From: Austropuccinia psidii
Taxonomy: Eukaryota > Basidiomycota > Pucciniomycetes > Pucciniales > Sphaerophragmiaceae
Assembly: GCA_023105745.1 (NCBI GenBank)
Contig: JALGQZ010000011.1
Span: 31,618,612-31,682,611 of the forward strand
DNA: 64,000 nt
Direction: 5' to 3'
Shown here: positions 21,411 to 32,331 of the stretch, in pieces
How the letters are laid out: every line of letters starts with the position of its first letter
Numbering within the stretch: the first letter of the stretch is position 1
The notes under the pieces: model-generated
Told to the model about the DNA's origin: nothing
What the model saw: the letters and a program-made list of their open reading frames with translations, nothing else
Database searches by the model: none
Program-made: the position numbers and the translations under genes

Positions 21411-21941
21411 TGTAAGCCTGTGAGGTATGTATGACAAACCCATAAGTCCAAAAATGAATTTTTATAAACTTGATTTAGTCTTAAACAGACTTATCAAGTG
21501 AATTTAAAGCAAAAAATGCAGCTTTATTTTTGATGAACAAATTTATAGTTATTATTTAATTTTTGGATTCTACACAAAAAATAACCCAGGGTCAACCCAT
21601 AGGGTGTTATACCCAAAAATGACTTTTCTTATTCTATTGGAAGTTTTAAGATTCTCACAGTACAAATATACATTTTTCAATTTTTATTAAACATTTTCAA
21701 TTTTCAATCTTAAGATTGAACTTAAAGTTTCATACAGTTTACACAAACTTACAAAAATCTAGTTGAAATGAAGATGTGGTGCATATTTACTTAATTGGCT
21801 AATGATTTGCCATAAAGGCTAGGAATCCTGTGTGAGATTTATTTGAATTGTTGTAAAGCCATTGTAAGGCTTCAACTAAATAAAAGGACAAAAGTCATGC
21901 AATAAGGTGGGACAAAGGAATGAAGTGAAATAGAGCCAAGT
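21411..21941 (+). repeat. LTR fragment J, left part (family 1-like)
   Basis: It starts TGTAAGCCTGTGAGGTATG and tracks the family 1 LTR in element orientation (CCCATAAG, the ACCCATAGGGTGTTATACCC block, AATAAAAGGACAAAAG) up to AATAGAGC, where element G begins. The alignment continues at 43615 with GGGAACCCAACTTTT, exactly where the LTR should resume. Confidence 0.8.
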
Positions 21942-21972
21942 TGTCACAGCCACTATCAGGGGTGAGGGTATT

Positions 21973-23801
21973 TGTAAGGTGTGGATATGAAACTTTGATT
22001 AAAAATAAAGTACTTTTCCTGTCCTCAAAATTTGTATAAGGTAAAAATCAATTAAAAATAGTATGAAATATTATTTTTAAGAGAAAACACGCCAATTTTA
22101 TTGCTTATAACTTTATTAGTATAAAACAATAATATTATAAAAATTTATTGTTTTACCAACAATAAAAATTTATCCAAAAAATACTCTACAAGAGATATTT
22201 TAAGGCTGCAAAAGAAATTTCTTCAAGAGCAATTTCAATTGGAATTAATTGAGCAAAGAACTGCAAGCAATTAATTAAAGAACAAAGTCTTTAAAAGGAG
22301 TATTAAAGAGAAAACACGCCCAAAAGTGACCAGAGTGAATTTGGAAACAAAGTGACAAAGTTTACAGTGATGAAAGATGCTTTAATTCACTTTTGGGGTG
22401 GTTCAGGGGTAAAAATGATTATAAGAGTTACAAACAATAATTATAATAATTTTTTTACGTGGTTAAAAGGATTAAAATTATTTGAAAGTGGTGGTTGGAA
22501 TCTTTGATTGATTGGTTTAACAGTTTTAAACTAATTAATAAAAGGAAAAGATTCTAACATGAAGAGAAAAGTGGGGCAAAGAAGACATTCTTTTATAGCC
22601 ATCAATTCTCTTGCTCCAAAAGTAAAATTTACTCTTGTCAGTCGTGAAAAACAGTCTGACAACAGAAAATCCAATTATGGCATCATTGAACCCTGGTTTA
22701 GACCAAAAAGGGCTGGTTTAAGCCATTTTTAGCCATTTTAGACCCTTAAATCAGCCATTACTATAGCAATACCAGGCCTAGAGCCTTCAAAACACGTCAG
22801 AATGTGTGTCAGAGGCGTAGAAACCAGTTAAAACTGTTTTTATTATGATTGTTCTATCTTAAGGGTAGTTTTACCCTCTTGGCAACAGCTAAAACTACCC
22901 CAGTTGGTATCAAAACCTCATCATCAATTGAGTCCACAGACCCTGTAACTCAATTCCAGGCCAAAAGTGATGAACTTTTGCGTGAAGTTGGACATCCCAC
23001 GCCTGTCAGCAAGGATTTTGGGGGTCTAGCTCCCCCTTAGAGCTGGAGTTCCTTTTCCCCCCCAAATTTAATCTTTCCAATTTATTTTTCCTTTAATTCC
23101 TCATCATGTATTATACTTATAATTTACATATGTAATTCAATTCAATTGTACAGTACAATGCAGTAATAATTGACACCTTATATGTAAATCAAAGTTCACT
23201 TATGTAATACACGCGCACATTTTGACATTTCAATTGAATTCAATTGAAAATACTTCAATTCCTCATAACTTCTAAACTAAACACAACACCTCAATTTTAA
23301 CACAAAAATTGATGGTTAACACCACATGTGGTGTGAATTAAATTAAATTTTTGAGGATTTTCAACTTTTGTATTGAAAATACTAAAAACTTAATTTAACC
23401 TTATTTAGAGTTGAGCTACAAGAATTTCACTCAGAGGTGACCCCACCTGATTTTTTATGAGGAATCCAATGGTGAAATAAATTTTATATGTTTATTTATT
23501 GGATAAAAAGTTATAATAAATTTTATTTAACTTTTTTCCAAATTTATTTATTTTCTCACAATTTTGTTAAAGTTTCATTTTTACTTAATTTTTTCAAGTA
23601 TAAATGTAATTTTACATTTACAAAATTTAATGTATTCTTTATTTTTAAATTATAATTAATTTTTTTATTTTTAATATAATTTTATATTTATATTTTTATT
23701 TTTATTTTAATAATATAAATAAATTTATTTTATTTATATTAATATGTTATTTTTTATATTTGTGGTCTTTTGGGTATATGAAATTACCTCTAAGGCTCAC
23801 A
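21973..23801 (-). mobile_element. Solo LTR N (family 2) with TSD GTATT
   Basis: 1829 bases, TGTAAGG...GGCTCACA on the plus strand, the family 2 LTR in minus orientation. GTATT occurs at 21968-21972 and 23802-23806. G's other LTR has the uninterrupted site, GGGTATTCAAAC near 42885, with a single GTATT: a natural empty site. It contains the 22-bp palindrome (23228-23249) and the ACACCACATGTGGTGT palindrome (23319-23334). The ORF at 22849-23040 is LTR sequence, not a gene. Confidence 0.96.
23228..23249. repeat. 22-bp perfect palindrome of family 2 LTRs
   Basis: TTTCAATTGA then ATTCAATTGAAA reads the same on both strands. The same palindrome is at 32882-32903, 47180-47201 and 56853-56874, and with one mismatch at 41124-41145, once in every family 2 LTR. 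It is followed about 70-90 bases away by the E-box-like palindrome ACACCACATGTGGTGT. Binding-site role is inference. Confidence 0.85.
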
Positions 23802-24520
23802 GTATTAAACCTTGAACCAACTCAAAATCATGAAACAAGAAAATCCAGTATGTATATTAGGAATAAGTTTCAGCAAATCTTCTTTCTGAAACATGCATAC
23901 AGCTTGGTTCATTAATATAGCCTGTAAATACTTTTACAGGCTGGATATCCCAAATACCATTTGGATTCACAATATCGAAACTTTATGATCACCCAACTCC
24001 AACACACCTCTTGTACAGAACCTGTAAATCCATAAAGGGGATGTATTTTCAAATAGATTCAAATGAATATTTCTATCAAGAAAGTTAACTCTTGGGATCA
24101 GGGCTGGTGGATTCTAACATATATCAGCTTCTCTTCCTCCTTCTGAAAACATTTTCCCATTGAATTAATATAGTTTATTTATTTTTTAATGAATATTCTT
24201 ACTATTCTTTTGGTTATTATATATATTAGTATTAAGTTAGTCTTTGGATCTTTTCCTCACCTTTTCAGTAAAGCTGTGGTGGCCTTATGCTTACTAACCC
24301 TTCTCTTTCTTTCTGACAGGCTGAAACAGTGGACCTGGACTTGTTTGTGGTTGGCTCTTTTATTCTTACTATTATTTCTTTGTTTCTGCTTTTCTTATAT
24401 TCATTGTATTAGCAATCTTATCTTATTTAAACTCTTAAGTTTACTCACTCTTATTTCAATCCTTAAGCCCTCCATAAGTGAGTCCCAGGACATCTTCACT
24501 TCAAAGAGCCCCTGTGACAT

Positions 24521-24532
24521 TATATTAATTAA
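24521..24532 (+). other. Candidate self-priming site of element G
   Basis: One base after the 5' LTR the sequence is TATATTAATTAA. No TGG-type tRNA primer site is present. Its exact complement, TTAATTAATATA, lies inside the LTR at 43241-43252 (and with one change at 24161-24172). This is the arrangement of Tf1-type elements, whose RNA 5' end folds back as primer. AT-rich sequence makes chance matches possible. Confidence 0.4.
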
Positions 24533-25089
24533 TTCACAATTGCTTCTTTATTTTAATTATTTTATATTCATTTCCCTCATTCACCAATGATGATATCTTC
24601 ATATATTTATGCTTTTCATGACTTTTTGATTTCTCAACAATGTTCATCTCATTCATTTCGTTCATATGAAAATTTACTCCTTTTTCATTTTGTAATTCTG
24701 CTGATCTTTTCATTTCATTCTTAGTTCTTAATCAATTCCTAATTGTTTTTTGTCTGAATTCAGGTTCTCAGGTTTGAATTAATTGGTTATCTTGTGATTG
24801 GGAATCATTGGAAAATTCATTTTCACTTCAAGATTTTATTGATTTATTGATTGAATTTCATCCCTCAAGAGATCGAATTTACCTTTTAAGATATTGATTG
24901 ATTTATTGAATTCCTCAAGACATAATTTATTTTGATTTGGAATCAATTTACTTATTGATTGAAATTTATTCAAAGTTCTTCAAGGGTTGTAATGATTTCT
25001 CAAAATTCTCATTTGATTTGATTTGGTCAAGCCTTGCATTCTATTCTCAAAGTATCATCAAGCTCTTATTTTTCTTATTCTTCAATAAT
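24533..25089 (+). other. Element G leader
   Basis: About 560 AT-rich bases with many ATTGATTTATTGA-like repeats, matching the repeated TCAATCAAT-type leader of element I in composition. No protein seen. It ends at CAATAATTTCAG, an acceptor-like site, just before the gag-like sequence. Confidence 0.5.
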
Positions 25090-26440
25090 TTCAGTTCAAC
25101 ATAGTCCTCTAGCAAAGAATACAAGATCTCAAAGACATGAAGATGTTTCCACTCCTTAGAAAGGGATCCTCTTGACTGTACACCATCAGTTAATCAATTC
25201 AGTGCAAAATTTGGAAAGAGTACCACCCTCCAGAAGAGGAGGTGTGAATTCAGAAAGATCGAAATCATTCTGTGGCTTGTTGTGTGGCTACCCATGAATT
25301 TATCAAGGTTCTAGAAGCATATTAGGGGAAGCTGAAGATGACGAGGGGGATGAGGCTGTGGAATAGGAAGGGTTTGAAGAAACTGAAGTTGAGGCAGCCT
25401 TTGCAGGCTCCCCTGAGGCTTCTAAATCTCCAAATCTAGGCCTTTCTAATCAGCCTCTTGTCTCTCAAGCTGAACCAAATTTTCTCAAGATGATGGAGCA
25501 GATGACTCACTTCACAAGATGGCTTACTCAAGGAGTTGCCCCCAGGGACAGTTCAAGAGCCCCAGAATTCAAGACTCCACCAATAAAGGCATATGAATTT
25601 TTTGATGATACTCAAGCCCATGAATTGAGAATATTTATCCAATCCTCTCAATTAATTCTCCATAATGACCCAGAAAAACTCTTCTATGACAGTAAGAAGG
25701 TTCTTTACTCAGCTTTGTTTCTCACTGGTAGAGCTGGAAAATGGATTGAACCATGTCCCTCAAATATCTCCAATGAATACCCATCCTATCTCTTCAATAA
25801 CTGGCAGTTGTTTGAAACCCAGTTGTTCACTCTTCTTGGTGACCCCAATGAAGTTAGGAAGGCTGAACAAGAGTTGGATAATCTAAGGATGAAGGAAAGT
25901 GGTCATGTATCCTTGTACTTTGCTGCCTTTAGAAGCTTAATGTCAAGAATTACAAATTGGGGGGAGAGGGCATATATTCATGTTCATAGAAGAGGATTGG
26001 GATCAAGACTTCTGTAATAGCTGGTCTCTCACCCTGGTAGCTTTGATCCTCTTCAAGAACTCATGGAAATTACTTTGGAGTTAGCTACAAGGTACCATAA
26101 GAGGAAGAAGGAAAAGGGTATTAATCAAGAGAAGAAGCCTACCTTTACTGGATTGAATTCTTCCAGGCCTCCTCAAGATTAATCTTTCAAAAACCCACAT
26201 GACAAGAAGAATAAGAAGGGGAAGAATGTTCAAGTTTCAAAGGATAGGCCTCATGCTACTCTCCTCAATAATGACAATAAATGAATTGTTTCTGGAAACA
26301 AGAGCAGGATTAAAGAAGGTTTATGCACTTATTGTGGTGGAAAGAACCCAATTGAAAAATTCTTCAAGAGGCCTCACAATAGGCCAGGGTCACAAGTGGC
26401 TTCCCTAGCAAGCAGGGAAAATCCTGAGTGGTAATCATGA
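25090..26440 (+). pseudogene. Element G gag
   Basis: The N-terminal part (from about 25090: SPLAKNTRSQ) has lost its start and has stops. The best piece, 25490-26017 (175 codons), is a Retrotrans_gag-like capsid: FKTPPIKAYEFFDD, LFLTGRAGKWIEP, LGDPNEVRKAEQELDNLRMK and LYFAAFRSLM. It goes out of frame after ITNWGERAYI. A worn zinc knuckle follows near 26322-26370 (CTYCGGKNPIEKF), with the His and last Cys replaced. Gag would form the particle and bind RNA. Its partner element I gag is even more damaged. Confidence 0.8.
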
Positions 26441-26441
26441 T

Positions 26442-27011
26442 GTGTTAAATGGTTCTCACTTATTTCCCCCAAGAGCACAATTGTGCACTCTGCATACTAG
26501 TGTAAAGAAATATGTTAAATTTATTATTTTTTCCTCCATCTCTGAAATTCTTTATAGTATTCTAATTTATTTTGGTGCTAAAAACTCCTTTATTGCAAAG
26601 GATTTTGTTCTCAATTATGCATTGACTATTTCAGAGCTCCCTGAAAAGATTCCTCTTTTCATTCTGGATTCCAATGAATCCACTTCCTTTTTCATCACTA
26701 ATTATACCAAGTGGGTTGTTGACTTTCCTTCTTTCCCAAGCTTTGAATTAGACTATTTGATCATATATTCACCCAAGGGAGAAGACACAATATTGGGCTT
26801 TGATTTCTTTTACCATTTTGATCCCATTATTTATTGGAAAAATGGATTGATCACCTATGATTCTAGTGGTATTAATTCTTCTACTAGTAATTCCTTTGCC
26901 ACTGCTGTAAATAGTGCTTCTCTGGTTGATGAGCTTAAGACACCTTCCCTTCCTTCTTCTGTTCATACCTTCCATAATGACCTATCAACCATTACTTTCA
27001 TCAATGGATGA
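26442..27011 (+). pseudogene. Element G retropepsin-like protease region
   Basis: 189 codons matching 15439-15957 of element I. The active-site strand reads LIYFGAKNSFIAKDF; a working enzyme would have D-S/T-G-A, so the catalytic Asp is replaced (YFG). Later blocks ISELPEKIPLFILDSNES and LGFDFFYHFDPIIYWKNG are typical of the family. A Ser-rich linker and then, in other frames, the RT start follow (27360). Confidence 0.78.
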
Positions 27012-27359
27012 AGTCTTCAAAGAGATAAAAGATGTTGCTATATCTTCACTTCATCTCTTTCAAGGGGATATGGACATCCTTCCTTTATCCTTCCATGCAT
27101 CCCTGGAGGAGAAGTGGGATGATGAGGGAGATCCAGAAGAAATTTAAATTGTTCTGAAGGTTGTCCCTCTTGATTGTCACCATTTTTGGAGGTGTTCTCC
27201 AAGGTGAGAGCAGAGAAACTTCCCCCACATTGTTCTTGTGATAATCATATTGAAATGGAGACTCTGCTACCACAAGTTGGTGTTATCTAATATTTACCAA
27301 ATCATGATTCAGAAACACTGTGGTTCTAAATTTCAGAGAATTTAGAGAAAGGTTTTATC

Positions 27360-27881
27360 AGGCCAAGCTCCTCTTCAACAGGAGCACCTGTCCTTTCTGT
27401 TAACAAAAAGGATGGTGACATTTGTTTGTGTGTTGACTACCACGAACTGAATGCTTCCACTAGGAAGAACAGGTATCCTGTCCCTCCTATGAACCAGCTA
27501 CTCACCATCTTCAACAGTTACACTATCTTCTACAAGATAGACTTTTGTAGTGCATACAATCTCCTTAGAATTAAAGAGGGGGATGAACATTTGAGTTCCT
27601 TTAGAACCAAGTATAGTAGTTACCGGTCTTTTAAGATGCCATTTGGCTTAAAAACTGCTACTGCTTTATTTCAGAATCTTGTAAAGGATATCTTTTCAGA
27701 TTTCTTGGAAATCTTTGTTGTAGCTTATTTAGATGATACTATGGTCTTCTCAAGCACTGAGAGGGAAGATGTAAAACATGTTTCTCCTGTCCTCAAAAGG
27801 CTGGGGGAAAATAATCTGTTTTTCATGACTCAAGTCTGGAAGTACTTGGCTATTTTGTTTCAAGTGATGGTCTCAAGATAG
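27360..27881 (+). pseudogene. Element G reverse transcriptase, fingers and palm
   Basis: The reading begins at about 27360 with QAPLQQEHLSFL-type sequence, and from 27426 runs 151 codons: CVDYHELNASTRKNRYPVP, YKIDFCSAYNLLRIKEGDE, KMPFGLKTATALFQN and the catalytic VVAYLDDTMVFSS. YLDD is intact. The Asp of KIDF is present too. The frame is lost after LGENNLFF; thumb blocks continue out of frame to about 27960. An RT alone does not make G active, since neighbours are broken. Confidence 0.85.
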
Positions 27882-28069
27882 ATTCTTCAAAAGTTCAACA
27901 AATCCTCAATTGGCCTCAGCCCAAGAGCATCAAGGTCTTCAATAATTTCTTAGTTTTTACAAATTTCTATTGTTTTTCTATAAAAAGTACTGAAAAAAAT
28001 CACTTCTCTCACTTCCCTTCTTAAAAAACATTCTTCCTTTAATTATAATTAGGAAGATCTTAGCCAGTT

Positions 28070-28440
28070 TCAATCACTCAAAGAAGCATTCACCACTTAC
28101 CCTATCCTTTCCCATTTCAATACTTCTTTACATACTATTGTGGAGAAAGATGCTTCTGATTATGCCTTGGGTTCTGTACTGAGTCAGGTGAATGACTCAG
28201 GAAAGAATCCCATTGCATTTGATAGTTTCAAGCTCCTACCAGCTGAGCTCAACTATGAAATCAATGATAAGGGACTCCTTGGAATAGTTCAGGCTTTCAA
28301 GCACTGGAGAGATTTTCTTCTTTCTCTTTCTCATTCTTTTGAAGTCTTGAAAGATCATTATTATCTTAAGTACTTCATGTCTTCCAAAGTCCTTACTCTT
28401 CTACAAGCCTTCTAGGCTGAATTTCTCTCTGAGTCTCATT
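28070..28440 (+). pseudogene. Element G RNase H
   Basis: 91 codons from 28140: EKDASDYALGSVLSQVND, AELNYEINDKGLLGIVQAF and SHSFEVLKDHYYLKYFMSS. The acids are placed as in Ty3 RNase H: Asp in KDAS and Glu in NYEI are kept, and the third position reads KDHY where T-D-H is usual. A stop ends it at 28413-28415. Upstream, about 27900-28070 holds worn RT thumb/connection sequence. Confidence 0.78.
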
Positions 28441-28619
28441 ATACCATCCCTTACTGGTCAGGCAGACTTGCCACTCTACCAGATGCCTTTTCATGTTGGG
28501 AAGATGTGTACTCAGAGAGGAGAGTGGAATTCATTGACAAGAATCCTCAAAATTTTCATAAATTCTTAAGCAAGATGGAATTCAATAATCAAGATTCTTT
28601 TAGCTCAAAGTATATATGT

Positions 28620-29563
28620 TTCCAGATTTAGTTGACCAGATTCAAAAAGAAGTATGGAAAGACAAATATGATAATGAAGTACTCAAGAAACCAGCAAGAG
28701 TTCATTCAGTAACAGAGTATTCTTTTGAACCTAAATCCAAGTTACTGTTATTCAAAGATAGAGTGTTTGTTCCAAAAAATCAAGAACTTTAACTGGATAT
28801 CCTTCAAGAGTGTCATGAACCATGGTCGGATGGACATCCTGACCAGGGGAAGACCCTCAAGCTCATGAATAGGGATTTCTATTTGGCTGGCATGAATAAA
28901 ATCATCATGTCCTATGTGTCCTTGTGTCAGAAATGTTCAAGAAAGATGAACATTCATAATAAGAAGTTTTTATTACTGAAGCCTCTTCAAATTCCATCTG
29001 GTACTTGAAGTTATTTATCAATTCACTTGATCAATAAATTGCCATTTTCCAAAGCCTTTGAATCAATTTTACTATTTTTGTAAAAATTCTCAAAAATGGA
29101 AATATTTACCCCAGCTTATTTAGCAATTACTTTCTTGGACTGAGCTCAAATTTTAATCAGTCATATCTTTTCAAAGAATGGCCTTCCAGTAAGTATTGTT
29201 AGTGATAGAGGTTTGTTATTTTTTTCACCATTCTGGACCCAATTATGTCAGCAGCTCAAGATATCAAGATATATTCCAACTGCTTTTCACTCTGAAACAG
29301 ATGGACAGATAGAGAGGGTAAATAATATTGTAGAACAGTCTCTTTGGATTTATTTCAGTTACCATCAAAAAGACTGACACATCTGTCTCCCTCTGTCTGA
29401 ATTTGACTATAATGATGTAGAACATTCATCAACCAAGAAATCACCTTTTTTCACCATTTATGAAGGAAATCCCAGATTTGATTCAATTTAAATTTCTGAA
29501 GAAAAGCCTGCTGGAAAATTATGAAAAAAGCTCTAATAAGTACAGCAATTAGTCAAAGAATAG
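28620..29563 (+). pseudogene. Element G integrase, zinc domain and catalytic core
   Basis: No frame is longer than about 70 codons, but the order is clear. The zinc domain near 28810-29005 reads ECHEPWSDGHPDQGKTL, then SLCQKCSRKM, giving H-H-C-C. The core shows SIVSDRGLLFFSPFW (second catalytic Asp) and FHSETDGQIERVNNIVEQ (catalytic Glu) at about 29190-29340. The first Asp region (29010-29110) is badly worn. Stops and frameshifts throughout. It would insert the cDNA in an intact copy. Confidence 0.75.
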
Positions 29564-30060
29564 TTGAAGTCAGAAAGAAGACAATTGAAGAATGCAGGTA
29601 GAAGTAGGAATATTGCACCTGATTCACAACCTGTCAACAAAGTATGGCTATCCTCAAAGAATATAAAGACTAAAAAATCCACGAAGAAACTTTCAGAAAG
29701 ATTTTTAGGACCCTTTGAAGTCTTGAAGAATATTGGAAGCCATGCATATCACCCCAAGTTGCCTCAACAATGGAAGTCAGTTCACCCTGGGTTCCATGTG
29801 TCCTTATTAAAACCAGTCAAGCTATCAACTATCCCAAACCAACATCAATTGCCACCACAAACAGTCTTAGTGGAGGAGCAGGAGGAAGGGGAAGTGGCTC
29901 AGGTATGGACTGAAACCTCAATAGAGGTAAATTATGGTATCTTGAAGAGTGGAAAGGATTCAGTGAAGACCCAGAAAGAAGAACTTGGAAACCAGCTTCC
30001 AGCCTTACCAACTAACCAGACCTTTTCAAGCATCTCCACACTTTTATCCTGACAAGCCTG
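29564..30060 (+). pseudogene. Element G integrase C terminus and chromodomain
   Basis: 162 codons start near AGRSRNIAPDSQPVNKVWL and include KKLSERFLGPFEVLKNIGS and VHPGFHVSLLKPVK, the IN C-terminal barrel with its LGPF motif. The chromodomain follows in another frame (29938-30010): YLEEWKGFSEDPE, RRTWKPASSLTN, then a stop. The aromatic cage residues around W-K-G-F are typical. So a frameshift at about 29930 separates the two. This true chromodomain differs in sequence from the chromodomain-like tails of A, B and C. Confidence 0.82.
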
Positions 30061-30759
30061 GACCAAATACCTCAAGAGTCGGATTTTATGGTGCTTGGTG
30101 GGGAGTGGAAGTTATGAAAGCTAGAAGGCCTTGCAAAATTAATAACCTGAAATTTGGACCTTTTATCAATATATGGCCAAATTCCTCCTTTTTTTCTTTT
30201 CTATTTTCTTATTCCAAATTATGTCATTTATCATCATTCAAGACATTCTTTAACTCAAAGTCACTTATGGCAAAATGTTTCTGTTATTTCATGGTGCTTG
30301 GTGGGAAGTGGAAGTTATGAAAGTAAGTTCCATCTCTTGCTATGCATCTCTGAGGGTTTCTACTTCTTGTAAAATAACACCTTGGACACTCTGTGAGTAA
30401 CAAATGCTTGGTTTTATCTTTCAGGAAAATTCATGGCCAAAATTCAAGCAAATTACCACAAGAAAGACACCTCTGAGAATTTCATTCTAACTTTTCTTTC
30501 TCTCTACTTTCTTTTTGACTTAATTTTCTTTTCTTTCTATCCTTGTATAGTTCTTGTTATTTTTTATTTCTGCATAGAGCAGGATCATCCCCTCCCATGT
30601 CATGTATTGGGAGTTTTCATTTATTTTGAATTTTAGTAACTATAAGAGTGGGGATAAAAGTCAAACCAAATACAAACAAGGACCAGAAAACTAGTTATAT
30701 CTACCCAAATAATCAAATTTTCTTTATAAATAATTAATAAAATCATCTTCATACCATGA
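30061..30759 (+). other. Element G 3' region with a short duplication
   Basis: No protein recognised beyond the end of the chromodomain tail. The phrase ATGGTGCTTGGTGGG, followed by AGTGGAAGTTATGAAAG with one variable base between, occurs twice (30089-30122 and 30291-30323), about 200 bases apart. In G this sequence lies soon after the pol stop, where purine-rich 3' signals are expected. Confidence 0.5.
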
Positions 30760-31935
30760 AAGCATAGCAGCCATCTCCTCAGAGGCAGTACCAGGAATCA
30801 TGCTATCATTAGTATAATTAATCATCTCCCCACTATTTCCGCAAACTCTTCGAAACAACCTGGCACAGAATCCTGGCCAGCATTCACCTTATTTGGATCT
30901 TTTATGGTAACCCAGATAGGCCAATGTTCACTATGCTGAAATACTTGGACAGCAGGAAACAGCCAAGGCTATCAATCTTCTCTTATTCTTCTGGAGATTT
31001 CCACAGGGTTTAGTTTTTGGGAGGTGGCCATAGGAGATTTTCTGGGCTGTGGAATGTGTAAGGGCCTCACCGGTGAAACCAGGGGGGCATGGAAGGAGGA
31101 GGAATGGAAGATGGAATGGTGGAAAGGAATGGCTGGAAGTTTCTGGGTGAACTTGGTATGACTTGACTTTGAAGTCTTCTGAAATCAGGTTGAGAAGGTG
31201 AAGGACTGGATTGGTGGCCAATGTAGTTAGGTACCACCTCAACCTCTTCACCATCTAGTTCATCACTCCCTTCAGCATTTGGATTGGTGGGTTAATTGGC
31301 GATTCATCTCATTCTATTCACCAGACCTTGGCTGTTGATACTTGAAATGGGGACCTTCAAACTGGAATAGCCTGGCCTAAATACAATGAGAATGAGCCCT
31401 TCAACATTGGTCCACCTAGCCAAATCCCTCTTACTAGAACCAGTCACTAATGCAAAATATCAGTATCACAATAAGTCAAGAAAAGCACCACACTTATAGT
31501 TGGAATACCCTGAAGTACCATGGAGAGTAGGAGCCCCATAAACTTGGAGCTCACTCCCAAAAGTACCATCCTTCTTACTCCACAAATACTGCCTGACATT
31601 GGAAATTGGAGCCCCTGGATGTTGGCAAGCTTTCTTCCCAACAAAAAAGTGATGGCACTTAGAAGACCAGGGGCTATAAGGCTGGAAGCACTGCTTCCCC
31701 TTGTTCAAGAATTCAGTAGATCTACTTCCTTGTACCCATCATAAGTCTGGGAAGGATCAAAATGACATGAAGAAGCCATTGACCAAGGGGAACCCAGACA
31801 ACTGAAGATTCTGGAATCACAAAGGGCAGATGGCTGAAGAACAGAAGGGGAATATTCATTGACTTCAGTCAGTTTGGAACTCATTTCTGGGGCTATGGAA
31901 GCAAAAGATTCAACGGCGTCAGATAGGAATATCAA
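30760..31935 (-). pseudogene. Antisense ORF remnant in element G 3' region
   Basis: On the minus strand, opposite to pol, a broken protein can be followed for about 390 codons with frameshifts: 31935-31705 (KLTEVNEYSPSVLQPSAL, HFDPSQTYDGYKEVD), then 31708-31466 in another frame (GKQCFQPYSPWSSKCHHF, FVGKKAC, then SNVRQYLWSKKDGTFG), then about 31440-31230 (RDLARWTNVEG, DELDGEEVEVV). The Cys/His cluster suggests a metal-binding knuckle. From memory it resembles a highly repeated predicted protein of Austropuccinia psidii; unverified, function unknown. It may be an antisense accessory gene of family 4 or an independent insertion. Confidence 0.5.
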
Positions 31936-32331
31936 GTTTCTGGGGCCATTTTCAGTTATGGCCCCTTCAAGTTCCTAAATATGGGCCCCAATCAGCAAGG
32001 CTGGATCTCCATTCCAATCCTTGGGATGACCCCTTTTTATTGTCCTGTACTTGTATCAGAAGCTCCAGGCCATATGGGCCAATTTGGCCATCATCATCAC
32101 CCTTGGCACCCTGGTGACCCCTTCAAAGCTGGGCCAAGGGGGACTTCAATTTCCCTCACTTAAAGCAGACCACGGGGCATGGGCTGTGGGCCGTAAAAAT
32201 CAAAAATGACTCAAAAGGCCAGAAATGGCCAAAAGTGGCCAAATTTCAAAATTCAAGAAAAATTTCCATAGTATGGCAGGGACCAAAATGAACCACAATG
32301 GACCAAAATGAACTCAAAAGGCCATTACAGC
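31936..32331 (+). other. Element G 3' region up to element B
   Basis: About 400 bases with repeated GGCCA and CCAAAATGAAC phrases. A 60-codon ORF (31981-32163) has no recognisable features. I see no gene. Element B begins at 32332. Confidence 0.5.

Larger units (their letters stand above)
21942..24519 (+). repeat. Element G 5' LTR, split by solo LTR N
   Basis: Pieces 21942-21972 and 23802-24519, TGTCACAGCC...CCCTGTGACA, make about 744 bases once N and one GTATT copy are removed. It matches 42855-43614 along its length. It contains TGAATTAATATA at 24161-24172, one base away from a complement of the sequence just after the LTR. A hydrophobic ORF (24189-24590) is discussed under findings. Confidence 0.88.

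Noticed and set aside
22849..23040. 63-codon ORF, repeated at 46756-46944 and 56429-56617
   Set aside because: It lies in the family 2 LTR and is found again in each copy only because the LTR is repeated. The frame has no domain and differs at its end between copies.
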